A stretch of DNA of 64,000 nt from Streptosporangium brasiliense. Its GTDB lineage: Bacteria > Actinomycetota > Actinomycetes > Streptosporangiales > Streptosporangiaceae. The notes below the pieces were generated by a model. It did not search any database. It was not told the DNA's origin and saw only the letters and a list, made by a program, of their open reading frames with translations. This document shows positions 54,835 through 63,087 of the stretch, piece by piece; the stretch's first letter is position 1, and every line of letters begins with the position of its first letter. The stretch covers positions 3,224,001 through 3,288,000 of the forward strand of contig NZ_JAUSRB010000002.1 of NCBI RefSeq assembly GCF_030811595.1, in the 5' to 3' direction. Position numbers and translations under genes: made by a program.

Positions 54835-54905
54835 GGCGCGATCCTATCGACGGTTGGCTTTCCGGCCACTCACGGACCGTGCCCGCGGTGGCGCAGGCTG
54901 GACCC

Positions 54906-55502
54906 ATGAGATTCGCCGACATCGTGATCCCCGACACCTCCGCCACCCGCGGCGCGCTGGAGGTCGCCACCGCCTACTGCTCGCCGGCCCTGCTGAACCA
55001 CTCGGTGCGGTCCTACCTGTGGGCGGCGGCCTACGCGGCGATGAACGACATCGCGTTCGACACCGAGCTGCTGTACGTCTCGTCGATGCTGCACGACATC
55101 GGACTGGTCAAGGAGTTCGACAGTCACACCGTGCCGTTCGAGGAGGCCGGCGGGCACCTCGCGTGGGTCTTCGGCGCCGGGGCCGGATGGCCCGTCGAGC
55201 GGCGGGTGCGCGCCTCCGAGGTGATCGTGCGGCACATGTGGGACAAGGTGGATGTCTCCCAGGACCCCGAGGGCCACCTGCTGGAGCTGTCGACCGCGCT
55301 GGACGTCTCCGGTCGCCGGCCGGAGGACTTCCCGGCCGAGCTCCGGGCCGAGGTGCTGGAGCGCTACCCGCGGCTGGGGCTCGGCGAGGAGTTCATCGCG
55401 TGCTTCAGGGACCAGGCCGCGCGCAAGCCGGACAGCCTGGCCGGCGGGTTCGTCCGCAGCGGCGTCGCCGACCGCATCCGGGCGAACGTGCTGGACCGCT
55501 GA
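54906..55502 (+). CDS. HD-domain phosphohydrolase-like protein
   Basis: The 198-residue protein has His32 (NHSVRSYLWA), the HD pair His63-Asp64 (SSMLHDIGLVKEFDS) and a further metal-site His in VRHMWDK. This matches the HD fold and resembles cyanamide-hydratase-type proteins. The substrate is unknown. The start ATG gives MRFADIVIPD; an earlier in-frame start has no support. It diverges from the GlxA-type regulator, which may control it. Confidence 0.85.
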   Translation: MRFADIVIPDTSATRGALEVATAYCSPALLNHSVRSYLWAAAYAAMNDIAFDTELLYVSSMLHDIGLVKEFDSHTVPFEEAGGHLAWVFGAGAGWPVERRVRASEVIVRHMWDKVDVSQDPEGHLLELSTALDVSGRRPEDFPAELRAEVLERYPRLGLGEEFIACFRDQAARKPDSLAGGFVRSGVADRIRANVLDR

Positions 55503-55594
55503 CGCCCGCCCTGTCCAAACCGGCCGTCACCCCCCTCGCGACGAGCGCCGTGGAGACGGTGGCGCCCCGGGTGGGCCGGGGGCGGATCACCTGG

Positions 55595-56005
55595 TCAGGA
55601 GCCGTCCTTGGGGCCGGTGCTCTGCACCACCTCGAACGACCAGAGCGTGGCCGCGGTCGCGGCCGGGCCCTGGCCGTGGCCGTGCCCCTGGCCGGGCTCC
55701 TGGCCGTGGCCGTGTCCCTGGGCCTGGGCCTCGGCGTGGCCGTGGCCCTGCGCGCCCGGGGCCGCGGCGGCCTGGGTGTGACCCCGCTGGAAGGCCTGGC
55801 TCTCCGTCCACCGGGTGAAGTCCTCCTCGGACCTCCAGCGGGTGTAGACGAGATACTGCTCGGTGCCCTCCACCGGGCGGAGCAGTTCGAACCACTCGAA
55901 GCCGTCGGCCGACTCCACCATCCCGGCCCGCCCGGAGAAGCGGCGTTCGAGCTCCTCGCGCTGCTCGGCGGGGACGGTCAGCACATTGATCTTGACAACG
56001 CTCAT
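55595..56005 (-). CDS. mhuD: MhuD-like haem-degrading monooxygenase with His-rich insert
   Basis: The 136-residue protein starts MSVVKINVLTVPAE and keeps the positions known to matter in MhuD: Asn7, Trp66 (FTRWTES) and His76 (QRGHTQ). MhuD enzymes open haem to free iron in the cytosol. Between that His and the final strand (TLWSFEVVQS) there is an insert of about 35 residues rich in Gly-His-Gln, with three GHGH motifs (near 87-110). I know of no such insert in the family; it may bind metal or haem. AGGA lies seven bases before the ATG. Confidence 0.85.
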   Translation of the reverse strand: MSVVKINVLTVPAEQREELERRFSGRAGMVESADGFEWFELLRPVEGTEQYLVYTRWRSEEDFTRWTESQAFQRGHTQAAAAPGAQGHGHAEAQAQGHGHGQEPGQGHGHGQGPAATAATLWSFEVVQSTGPKDGS

Positions 56006-56078
56006 GAGACCATCCTGCCCCACCGGCCGGAGCCGCACCGTGAGCGCCGCCGGAGACTTCGGGGAGGGCGCCGTCCGG

Positions 56079-56666
56079 TCAGGCGACGGTCCTGCGGGCC
56101 CGCGGCGGTTCCTCCAGGCTCACCTGGGCGACGGCCGGGATGTGCTCGGTCTCCAGCGCCTGGCGCATGCGCGGGACGGCCACCCCGTCCAACTGCTCGC
56201 GGATCGCGCTCATCGGGAGGTTCTCGTCGGCCACCACGCGCAGCCTTACCGCCGGGTTCGCCTGCGTGCCGACCATGGTGGCGCTGGCGCCGAGGATCGC
56301 GGGGTGGGCGCTGACGTCGGCGGCCAGCGCGTCGGACACGCTGCCGGCGTCGATGTCGGTGACACCCCCGGGACCGCTGGCCAGGCGGATGCCGCCCAGC
56401 CTGGTGTGCCGGCCCTGGACCAGCAGCCAGCGCAGGCCGAGGAGGGCGAGCACGATCCCACCGGCGGCGAGCGCCCACCACGGCCACGGGCCGTGGCGGG
56501 TGAACGCCTCGCGCACCGGGGCGCCGAGGAGCGGCTCGCGGGCGGGCGCCAGGGACCGCGGGAGCGCGCCCGCGCCGCGGGCGACCGTGAGGGCGCCGAG
56601 GGCCGTCAGCAGCAGCCCCATGACGAGCAGTCCCAGCCGGTTGCCCCTCGCGGTCTTCCTGTCCAT
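56079..56666 (-). CDS. amaP: AmaP-like envelope membrane anchor
   Basis: The 195-residue protein has two membrane helices (LGLLVMGLLLTALGALTVA, PWWALAAGGIVLALLGL) and a cytoplasmic tail with an Asp23-like region (VSDALAADVSAHPAILGASA, VRLRVVADENLPMSAI). In Firmicutes AmaP anchors Asp23 at the membrane. Here it is the last gene of the Asp23 cassette, five bases after the DUF6286-like gene, with no other promoter. Confidence 0.75.
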   Translation of the reverse strand: MDRKTARGNRLGLLVMGLLLTALGALTVARGAGALPRSLAPAREPLLGAPVREAFTRHGPWPWWALAAGGIVLALLGLRWLLVQGRHTRLGGIRLASGPGGVTDIDAGSVSDALAADVSAHPAILGASATMVGTQANPAVRLRVVADENLPMSAIREQLDGVAVPRMRQALETEHIPAVAQVSLEEPPRARRTVA

Positions 56667-56671
56667 GGCGG

Positions 56672-57352
56672 TCACTTTCCTCGCAGGTTCACGCGTACGG
56701 CGTAGTCGTCGACCGGGGCGAGCGCGGTGATCCGCTCGGTGACGGCCAGCCGTACGGCCTCCGCCAGCCCGGTGACGTCCCACATGTGACTGTCCACCGT
56801 CACCTGCGCGGTCCGGCCGCGCAGTCTCACGTGGGCGCGATCGATCCCCTGCACCCGCCGGGCCGCGTGGGCCAGGGCGCGGGTGAAGCCGTGGCGCCGC
56901 ATGCCGATGATCAGGTCGGGGTCGCCGGTCCGGGCGGGGATGAGCCTGGGCTGTCCGGGCACGAGCGCGAGCAGCACCAGCAGCAGCCCCAGCGCGGTGA
57001 CCACGCTCGCCCCCACCATCACCCGCGGGTCGTTCCACGGTGTCGAGGACGCCCAGCTCAGCATCCTGTCGTAGGGCACCCAGCGCACCGGGCGGCCGAG
57101 GAGCGCGGAGACCGTCTCCACCGCGACCAGGACGCCGATCACGGTCATCAGGGCCGCGGTGATCACGGCGGGGATCACCCGGCGCGGACGGAAGGCCCGG
57201 CTCGCCGCCCGGTCGGCCGCCCGGTTCCGCTGGACCCCGGCGGGCGGGGGCGGTGGGGCCTGTTCCGTGAGCTCCGCGCCGGGTGCGGCAGGTGGCCGCG
57301 GTGCGGGGCCCGGCCCGGAGGCGGGTCCGGGCGCACCGGGGGTGGCCGTCAC
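56672..57352 (-). CDS. DUF6286-like two-helix membrane protein of the Asp23 cassette
   Basis: The 226-residue protein has a disordered Pro/Ala-rich N-terminus (about 1-50), two membrane helices (VIPAVITAALMTVIGVLVAV, VMVGASVVTALGLLLVLLAL) and a C-terminal domain (VQGIDRAHVRLRGRTAQVTV) with the alternating pattern of Asp23-type domains. The GTG start overlaps the preceding gene by 4 bp. Function is unknown; context points to envelope organisation. The family name is from memory and less certain. Confidence 0.7.
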   Translation of the reverse strand: MTATPGAPGPASGPGPAPRPPAAPGAELTEQAPPPPPAGVQRNRAADRAASRAFRPRRVIPAVITAALMTVIGVLVAVETVSALLGRPVRWVPYDRMLSWASSTPWNDPRVMVGASVVTALGLLLVLLALVPGQPRLIPARTGDPDLIIGMRRHGFTRALAHAARRVQGIDRAHVRLRGRTAQVTVDSHMWDVTGLAEAVRLAVTERITALAPVDDYAVRVNLRGK

Positions 57353-57822
57353 GGGCCGTCCTCCGGAGGAGGCGGCACCACGCCGGTCACGGCGATGTCG
57401 ATGTGGCCGATGTGCAGGCCGGTCAGCAGGGCGACCCGGTCGGCGACGTGCCGCCGGACCGCCTCGGTGAGCTGCCGGAGCGGCGCGGGGTACTCCACCG
57501 ACACCTCCAGCCTCAGCGCCGTGAGGTCCCCGTCCACGGTGGCGCGGGTGCGTCCGGTGAAGGTCAGCGGCCCCCGCTCGCGGACCTCGCGCACCCGCGC
57601 CACCTCCCCGGCCGCGCGGGCCGCGATGCGCGAGACCACCCGCTCCGGGATGTCCGTCCTGCCGCGCCGCTCGGCCGGTACGGCCGGCCGTACCCGCCGG
57701 GCCGGCGCGGCGGACCGGGCCGCGTCGCCGGGCGAGGTGCCGCCCGGCCGCTGCGCGGGGAGACCGCGCACGTCGGCGGGGGCTTCGGAGGGCGTGGCGC
57801 GGTGTCCGACCGGGGTGGTCAT
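57349..57822 (-). CDS. Asp23/Gls24-family protein (second copy in cassette)
   Basis: The 157-residue protein has a disordered N-terminus (about 1-55) and an Asp23-like domain (RVVSRIAARAAGEVARVREV, LEVSVEYPAPLRQLTEAVRR, ALLTGLHIGHIDIAVTGV). It ends in a proline run (VVPPPPEDGP). It overlaps both neighbours by 4 bp. The paired Asp23 domains in this operon could form hetero-oligomers under the membrane. Confidence 0.8.
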   Translation of the reverse strand: MTTPVGHRATPSEAPADVRGLPAQRPGGTSPGDAARSAAPARRVRPAVPAERRGRTDIPERVVSRIAARAAGEVARVREVRERGPLTFTGRTRATVDGDLTALRLEVSVEYPAPLRQLTEAVRRHVADRVALLTGLHIGHIDIAVTGVVPPPPEDGP

Positions 57823-58007
57823 TGCCGCCTCATGCCCAGCCGGGACAGGTCGATCTCGCCGCTGTCGACGATGCGGCCGACGAGGAGTCCGACGGCACCC
57901 AGGACGAGCACCAGGAGAAACGCGCCGAGACCGCCGAAGGCCGCCGCGAAGCCCAGGGCGACGCCGACGAGCATGCCGACCATGCTCCACATGGGGAACC
58001 GGTTCAT
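57819..58007 (-). CDS. small membrane protein (DUF2273-like) of the Asp23 cassette
   Basis: The 62-residue protein is almost entirely two hydrophobic helices (WSMVGMLVGVALGFAAAFGG, AFLLVLVLGAVGLLVGRIVD) with a short polar tail. Small DUF2273-like proteins accompany Asp23 and AmaP in other bacteria. Both ends overlap neighbours by 4 bp (ATGA). Confidence 0.75.
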   Translation of the reverse strand: MNRFPMWSMVGMLVGVALGFAAAFGGLGAFLLVLVLGAVGLLVGRIVDSGEIDLSRLGMRRQ

Positions 58008-58270
58008 CGAATACCTCCGATATAGACGTTCACCGGACGGTCGCCCACCAGAGGGGCGAGCGCCGTCCGCACCTCTTGCGCGATCTCCGGCAGGGGCCGT
58101 CCCATCTGGACGACGATGGCGACCTCCACCTCGTGGTCGCGTACGGCGACGCCGGACACCCGCTCGCCGGGCAGGTAGGTCGCCACGGTCCCGAACGGGC
58201 CGCTCGACAGGTCGGCGACATCGGGGCAGCGCCGTACGGCGTCGGCTATCTCGTGGGCGAGGTCGCTCAC
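58004..58270 (-). CDS. 88-residue Asp23-cassette protein
   Basis: The small protein has the pattern of an Asp23-type alpha/beta domain (LAHEIADAVRRCPDVADLSS, EVEVAIVVQMGRPLPEIAQE, VNVYIGGIR) and no membrane segment. It overlaps its neighbours by 4 bp on each side. I cannot name the family with certainty. Confidence 0.7.
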   Translation of the reverse strand: MSDLAHEIADAVRRCPDVADLSSGPFGTVATYLPGERVSGVAVRDHEVEVAIVVQMGRPLPEIAQEVRTALAPLVGDRPVNVYIGGIR

Positions 58271-58773
58271 TGGACGCGCGGTCCCGGCTCGGCCTCCTCC
58301 GCCCTGCCCTTGTCGCCTTCCTTCTCCTGGCCGGGCATGTGGACGTCGTCGACCCTGATGTTGACCTCGGTCACCTCAAGGCCCGTCATGCGCTCGACAG
58401 CCGTTATCACGTTGCGGCGCACGGCGGCGGCGACGTCGGGGATGGCCACGCCGTACTCGACCACCAGGTCGAGGTCGACCGCCGCCTGCCGCTCGCCCAC
58501 CTCGACCGACACGCCCTGTGTGACGCTCCTGTCGCCGCCCACGATGCCGCGGACCGCGCCGAGCGCCCGTGCGGTGCCGGCGCCCATGTCGTAGACACCC
58601 GCGACCTCGCGGGCGGCCATGCCCGCGATCTTCGCGACGACCCCGCTGTCGATGCTCGTGTTGCCCCTGGGGGTCATCAGATCCCCTCGGCCCCCAGGAC
58701 TGTCGGTCCGGGCCCGCGGCACCGTGCTCTCGTCGCCCCTTGACGGCGTGCTCACCGGGTTGGCTTCGGTCAC
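58267..58773 (-). CDS. Asp23/Gls24 family envelope stress protein (first gene of cassette)
   Basis: The 168-residue protein carries a full Asp23 domain (SIDSGVVAKIAGMAAREVAG, VDLDLVVEYGVAIPDVAAAV, MTGLEVTEVNIRVDDVHMPG) between a disordered N-terminus and an acidic tail. Asp23 forms filaments or clusters under the membrane and responds to alkaline and cell-wall stress in Firmicutes. The GTG start has AAGGA six bases upstream. It leads six genes that overlap or nearly abut. Confidence 0.88.
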   Translation of the reverse strand: MTEANPVSTPSRGDESTVPRARTDSPGGRGDLMTPRGNTSIDSGVVAKIAGMAAREVAGVYDMGAGTARALGAVRGIVGGDRSVTQGVSVEVGERQAAVDLDLVVEYGVAIPDVAAAVRRNVITAVERMTGLEVTEVNIRVDDVHMPGQEKEGDKGRAEEAEPGPRVQ

Positions 58774-58832
58774 GTCGATTCCTTCCCCCGGGGGAAGATC
58801 GAGTTCTTCCCCGAAGTTGCTTACTGGGCGTA

Positions 58833-58855
58833 ATACCCCCCATAAGAACAGCAAC
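58833..58855 (-). promoter_or_regulatory. candidate SigB/SigF-type stress promoter of the Asp23 cassette
   Basis: On the minus strand GTTG (58855-58852) and GGGTAT (58838-58833) are 13 bases apart, close to the GTTT-N14-16-GGGTAT pattern of general-stress sigma factors in Gram-positive bacteria. It lies 60 bases upstream of the first Asp23 gene. One base short spacing and one mismatch make it tentative. Confidence 0.45.
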
Positions 58856-59046
58856 CAGGACATACCTTTTTCTGGGGGAATCATGGATATGTGCGAGAAG
58901 TCCGTTTGGTGGGGTGTGCTGAGGCTGACCCGCCCCAGGGTTACCCGTGAAGGTGGACGACGGCCTGCGCGCCGTACGGCGGACACGCCGCGGCCCGGCG
59001 CCGGGCGGCGGTCCGGCGGGACCCCGGGCCCGACTAGCCTTGTCGT

Positions 59047-59823
59047 GTGCGTATAGCGAGGTTCTCCACAGGTGAGGGTGTCGGATTCGGCGTGGTCGAG
59101 GGCGGGCCCGGCGAGGAGTTCGTCTCCGCGATCTCCGGCCATCCCTTCGGCCCGATCCAGTTCACCGGTGAGCGTCACTCGCTCTCGCAGGTCAAGCTGG
59201 TCGCGCCCATGCTGCCCAGCAAGGTCGTCGCGATCGGCAGAAACTACGCCGACCACGCCCGCGAGATGGGCGGCGACGTCCCCGACGAGCCGCTGGTCTT
59301 CCTGAAGCCGTCCACCTCGGTGATCGGTTCGGGGGAGGCCATCGCCTACCCGACGGGGCTGTCACGGCGGGTCGACTTCGAGGGCGAGCTGGCGGTGGTC
59401 ATCGGCAGGCTCTGCCGGGAGGTCCCCGCGGAGCGGGCCCACGAGGTCATCTTCGGCTACACCTGTGCCAACGACGTCACGGCCCGGGACCTGCAGAAGA
59501 AGGACGTCCAGTTCACCCGGGCCAAGGGCTTCGACACCTTCTGCCCGCTCGGCCCGTGGATCCAGACCGAGCTCGACCCGGGCGACCTGGGCATCACCAC
59601 GACGGTGAACGGCGAGATCAAGCAGAGCTCGCGCACCTCCAAGCTCATGTACGACATCCCGACGCTGATCGCCCACGTGAGCGCGGTCATGACCCTGATC
59701 CCCGGCGACGTCATCCTCACCGGGACTCCCGAGGGGGTCGGTCCGCTGGACATCGGCGACGAGGTCAGCGTCGGCATCGAAGGAATCGGCACTCTCACCA
59801 ACCGGGTGGTCTCCCGTGATTAG
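59047..59823 (+). CDS. fumarylacetoacetate hydrolase (FAH) family protein
   Basis: The 258-residue protein has the short N-terminal domain and FAH barrel with metal ligands in [18 protein letters not shown] (Glu-x-Glu) and [20 protein letters not shown] (Asp). [15 protein letters not shown] is the usual C-terminal signature. Members hydrolyse or decarboxylate acylpyruvates and oxaloacetate. Actinobacteria commonly place this gene before gltX, as here, with an 8-bp overlap. The start is GTG. Confidence 0.93.
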   Translation: MRIARFSTGEGVGFGVVEGGPGEEFVSAISGHPFGPIQFTGERHSLSQVKLVAPMLPSKVVAIGRNYADHAREMGGDVPDEPLVFLKPSTSVIGSGEAIAYPTGLSRRVDFEGELAVVIGRLCREVPAERAHEVIFGYTCANDVTARDLQKKDVQFTRAKGFDTFCPLGPWIQTELDPGDLGITTTVNGEIKQSSRTSKLMYDIPTLIAHVSAVMTLIPGDVILTGTPEGVGPLDIGDEVSVGIEGIGTLTNRVVSRD

Positions 59824-61183
59824 GGTTCGTTTCGCTCCCTCCCCCACCGGCATGTTCCACGTGGGCGGCGCCCGCTCGGCGCTGTTCAACTGGGCGCTGG
59901 CCGAGCAGTCCGGCGGCACGTTCGTGCTCCGCATCGAGGACACCGACGCCGCCCGCAACCGGCCCGAGTGGACCGAGGGCATCATCTCCGCGCTGGCGTG
60001 GATCGGCATCAACGGCGACAGCCCGTTCTTCGAGGGCCCCTACTTCCAGTCGGCCTACGAGGAGCAGCACCGCGAGGCGGTCGCCAAGCTGGTCGCCGGC
60101 GGCCGCGCCTACTTCTGCACCTGCACCCGCGACGAGGTGAAGGCCCGCACCGGCTCGGAGCACAAGGGCTACGACGGCTTCTGCCGTGACCGGGGCCTGG
60201 CCGAGGGCGCGGTCCGCTTCCGCACCCCCGACGACGGCGTCACCGTGGTCGAGGACCTGGTCCGCGGCACGGTCGAGTTCCCCAACAACGCGATGGAGGA
60301 CTTCGTCGTCGCCCGCGCCGACGGCTCCCCGCTGTTCGTGCTGGCCAACGTGGTCGACGACATCGAGATGCGGATCAGCCACGTGGTCCGCGCCGAGGAG
60401 CACCTGTCCAACACGCCCAAGCAGCAGCTGCTCTGGGAGGCGCTCGGCGTCACCCCGCCCACCTGGGCGCACGTGCCGGTGATCGTCAACGAGAAGCGCC
60501 AGAAGCTGTCCAAGCGCCGCGACAAGGTCGCCCTGGAGTCCTACCGCGAGGAGGGCTACCTGGCCGAGGCCATGGTCAACTACCTGATGCTGCTCGGCTG
60601 GGGCCCGGGTGACGACCGGGAGATCATGCCCTGGTCGGAGATGGTGCCGCTGTTCAAGCTGTCGGACGTCAACCCGTCCCCGGCCTTCTTCGACGAGAAG
60701 AAGCTCCGCGCGTTCAACGGCGAATACATCCGGGCGCTGCCGCTGGCGACCTTCATCGCCCGCTGCGAGCCGTGGCTGGACCCGAGCTGGGACCGCGAGA
60801 CCTTCGCCAAGGTCGCCGAGCTCGCCCAGACCCGCATCGCGGTCCTGTCCGAGATCACGGCGAACGTCGACTTCCTCTTCCTGGACGAGCCCGTCTTCGA
60901 CCAGGCGTCGTGGGACAAGGCCATGAAGACCTCCGCCGCGGAGATCCTCACCGGCTACCTCGCCCGGCTGGAGAAGGTCAACATGGACCCCGAGTCGCTC
61001 AAGACCGCGCTGGAGGAGGTCGGGGCCGAGCACGGCCTCAAGCTCGGCAAGGCCCAGGCCCCGGTCCGGGTGGCCGTCACCGGCCGGACCGTCGGCCTGC
61101 CGCTGTTCGAGTCGGTCGAGGCGCTCGGCCGGGAGCGCTCGATGGACCGGATCCGCGCCGCCCTCGCCAGGCTCCAGGGCTGA
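59816..61183 (+). CDS. gltX: glutamyl-tRNA synthetase
   Basis: GltX charges tRNA(Glu), and in GatCAB-containing organisms also tRNA(Gln), producing the substrate that GatCAB (same window) amidates. The 455-residue class I synthetase has the HIGH-type motif [16 protein letters not shown], a Cys-x-Cys element (FCTCTRDEV), the KMSKS-type loop KLSKRR (Lys230) and an alpha-helical anticodon-binding domain. It starts with GTG inside the upstream FAH gene. Its 3' end overlaps the convergent MATE gene by 107 bp. Confidence 0.95.
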   Translation: MIRVRFAPSPTGMFHVGGARSALFNWALAEQSGGTFVLRIEDTDAARNRPEWTEGIISALAWIGINGDSPFFEGPYFQSAYEEQHREAVAKLVAGGRAYFCTCTRDEVKARTGSEHKGYDGFCRDRGLAEGAVRFRTPDDGVTVVEDLVRGTVEFPNNAMEDFVVARADGSPLFVLANVVDDIEMRISHVVRAEEHLSNTPKQQLLWEALGVTPPTWAHVPVIVNEKRQKLSKRRDKVALESYREEGYLAEAMVNYLMLLGWGPGDDREIMPWSEMVPLFKLSDVNPSPAFFDEKKLRAFNGEYIRALPLATFIARCEPWLDPSWDRETFAKVAELAQTRIAVLSEITANVDFLFLDEPVFDQASWDKAMKTSAAEILTGYLARLEKVNMDPESLKTALEEVGAEHGLKLGKAQAPVRVAVTGRTVGLPLFESVEALGRERSMDRIRAALARLQG

Positions 61184-62450
61184 GCCGCGGCAGCCGGACG
61201 GGGCCCGGGGCCGGGGCGGCGGGGCCGTCCGGCCGGCCGGGCCCCGCGGTGAGCGTGAGGGCGAGCGAGAGTGTGGCTCCGGCCGCCATCGCCAGCCAGA
61301 CGCCCGTGGGGCCGAGCGCGGCGCCCAGGGCGTAGGCGAGGGGGAGCTGGAGCGCGAGACCCGTCAGCGTGGCGGTGAGCAGCCTGCCGCCTCTCCCGCT
61401 CGCCTGGAGCACCCCGCCGGCGGAGATCAGGCCGCCGAACGGGACGAGATAGAGCGTCATCCAGCGCAGGAAGCTCACGGCTCCGGCGGCCACCGCCGGA
61501 TCGCCGGTGAACAGTCCCACCGCGGGCGCGGCGACGGCGTTGAGCGCGGCGGCGACGAGCAGGCCCGCGGCCAGGCCGTACCCGAGGGCGGGCCCGGCCG
61601 CGCCGGAGCGGGCCGTCTGGATCATGGCGGCCTGGCGGAGCGCGTAGAAGGCCATCGTCCCGGCCAGCATGATCTTCATCCCGATGCCGTAACCCGCCAG
61701 CGCCACGACGCCGGACCCGCCGACCACCTCCACCAGGACCATGCCGGCCAGGGCCCGGGCCAGGAAGTCCCCGGACATGGGCAGGCCGGTGCGGACGATC
61801 TCCACGGCGACCGTACGGCCCGCGCGGGCCGTACGGTCGCGGGGCGTCCGCCGCAGGAGAAGGGTCAGCGCGACGGCGAGGGTGACCGCCCGGGCCAGCA
61901 CGGTCGCCGCGGCGGCCCCCTGGACGCCGAGGTCGAGGCCGTAGATGAACAGCGGGTCGAGGACGATCACCAGCGCGTTGCAGAGCAGGGCGGTGCGCAT
62001 CGGGGTGGTGGTGTCGCCGCGCCCCTTGAAGATCCCGTCGGTCAGCGACTGAGCGAAGAAGATCGGGATCCCGGCCAGGGAGACCAGGTAGAAGTCGGCG
62101 GTCAGGGTGGCGGTCGCGGCGTCGTCGGTGAAGAGCCGGGCGAGCGGCTCGCGCAGCAGCACCCCGGGGACCGCCACCGCCAGGCTGGCCGCCGCCCAGA
62201 GCAGCCACGCCGTACGGATCACCGGGGTGAGCGGCTCCCGGCCGTCCCGCCTGCCGACCAGGACGGTGGTCCCGGTCTGGACGGCGAGGATGACACCCAG
62301 GGCGAGGTGCTCGGTGGCGGTCGCGACCGTCACCGCGGCCACGGCCCGGCTGCCCAGGCCGGAGACCCAGAGCAGGTCGATCAGGCCGACCGCGACCACG
62401 GCGGTCAGCAGCTCCACGTAGACGGGCAGGGCAAGGCGGATCAGTTTCAC
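61077..62450 (-). CDS. MATE family efflux transporter
   Basis: The 457-residue protein has 12 predicted helices and two MATE halves ([20 protein letters not shown] to [15 protein letters not shown], and [20 protein letters not shown]). It likely exports drugs or metabolites by cation antiport. The last 50-60 residues are Pro/Arg-rich, without helix, and read through the antisense of the gltX end; they may be an incidental extension. The GTG start lies divergent to a PadR regulator, which probably represses it. Confidence 0.9.
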   Translation of the reverse strand: MKLIRLALPVYVELLTAVVAVGLIDLLWVSGLGSRAVAAVTVATATEHLALGVILAVQTGTTVLVGRRDGREPLTPVIRTAWLLWAAASLAVAVPGVLLREPLARLFTDDAATATLTADFYLVSLAGIPIFFAQSLTDGIFKGRGDTTTPMRTALLCNALVIVLDPLFIYGLDLGVQGAAAATVLARAVTLAVALTLLLRRTPRDRTARAGRTVAVEIVRTGLPMSGDFLARALAGMVLVEVVGGSGVVALAGYGIGMKIMLAGTMAFYALRQAAMIQTARSGAAGPALGYGLAAGLLVAAALNAVAAPAVGLFTGDPAVAAGAVSFLRWMTLYLVPFGGLISAGGVLQASGRGGRLLTATLTGLALQLPLAYALGAALGPTGVWLAMAAGATLSLALTLTAGPGRPDGPAAPAPGPVRLPRLSPGAWRGRRGSGPSSAPGRAPRPTRTAAGRRSGR

Positions 62451-62467
62451 GCTGTACCTCGTTTCGA

Positions 62468-62498
62468 GCTATGTCGTTTAGAGGTATAGCGTTACGAT
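62468..62498 (+). promoter_or_regulatory. padR/MATE divergent promoter with inverted repeat
   Basis: GCTAT (62468-62472) and ATAGC (62486-62490) form an inverted repeat with a 13-base spacer, a plausible PadR site. TACGAT (62493-62498) ends six bases before the padR ATG, so that gene looks leaderless. The 54-bp gap leaves little room for two separate promoters. Confidence 0.45.
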
Positions 62499-62504
62499 GC
62501 TTCC

Positions 62505-63041
62505 ATGGCAAGCGGCGACCTGACCCTGTCGATCCTGGGGTTTCTCGGCGAGGGGCCGATGCACGGCTACGAGCTCAAGGCCCGGATCCTCCAGCTCAGC
62601 GGCCATCTGCGGCCGGTCAGCGACGGGGCCCTCTACCCGGCGATCGCCCGGCTGGAGAAGGCCGGGCTCGTGGAGCGGCACGAGGAGGAGGGGGCGGGCG
62701 CGGCCCGCCGCCAGGTCCTCACCCTGACCGAGGCCGGGCGGGCGGAGCTGCTGCGGCGGCTGCGGGAGCCCGCCGACCTCGACATCAGCGACCAGACCCG
62801 CTTCTTCGGCCTGCTGACCTTCCTGGCCCAGCTGCCCGACCGCGCGGACCAGGCCGGGGTGCTCCGCCGCCGCCTCGCCTTCCTGCAGGCCCCCGCCAGC
62901 TTCTTCTACCGCGACGGCCGGCCGCTGCGGGCCGAGGAGGTCCCCGACCCGTTCCACCGCGGCATGCTGCTGATCGCCCGGGCCACCGGTGAGGCCGAGA
63001 AGCGGTGGCTCAAGGAGGCCATCGCCGAGCTGGAGTCCTGA
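62505..63041 (+). CDS. PadR family transcriptional regulator
   Basis: The 178-residue protein has the PadR winged helix (LTLSILGFLGEGPMHGYELK, SDGALYPAIARLEKAGLVER, RRQVLTLTEAGRAELL) and a longer C-terminal Vir_act_alpha-type helical region. It is divergent from the MATE pump and likely represses it and itself. There is no ribosome-binding site before the ATG, in line with leaderless translation. Confidence 0.92.
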   Translation: MASGDLTLSILGFLGEGPMHGYELKARILQLSGHLRPVSDGALYPAIARLEKAGLVERHEEEGAGAARRQVLTLTEAGRAELLRRLREPADLDISDQTRFFGLLTFLAQLPDRADQAGVLRRRLAFLQAPASFFYRDGRPLRAEEVPDPFHRGMLLIARATGEAEKRWLKEAIAELES

Positions 63042-63087
63042 CCGGCCGCCGGGGTGGAGGCGCCTCCACCCCGGCGGCCGGCGGAGA

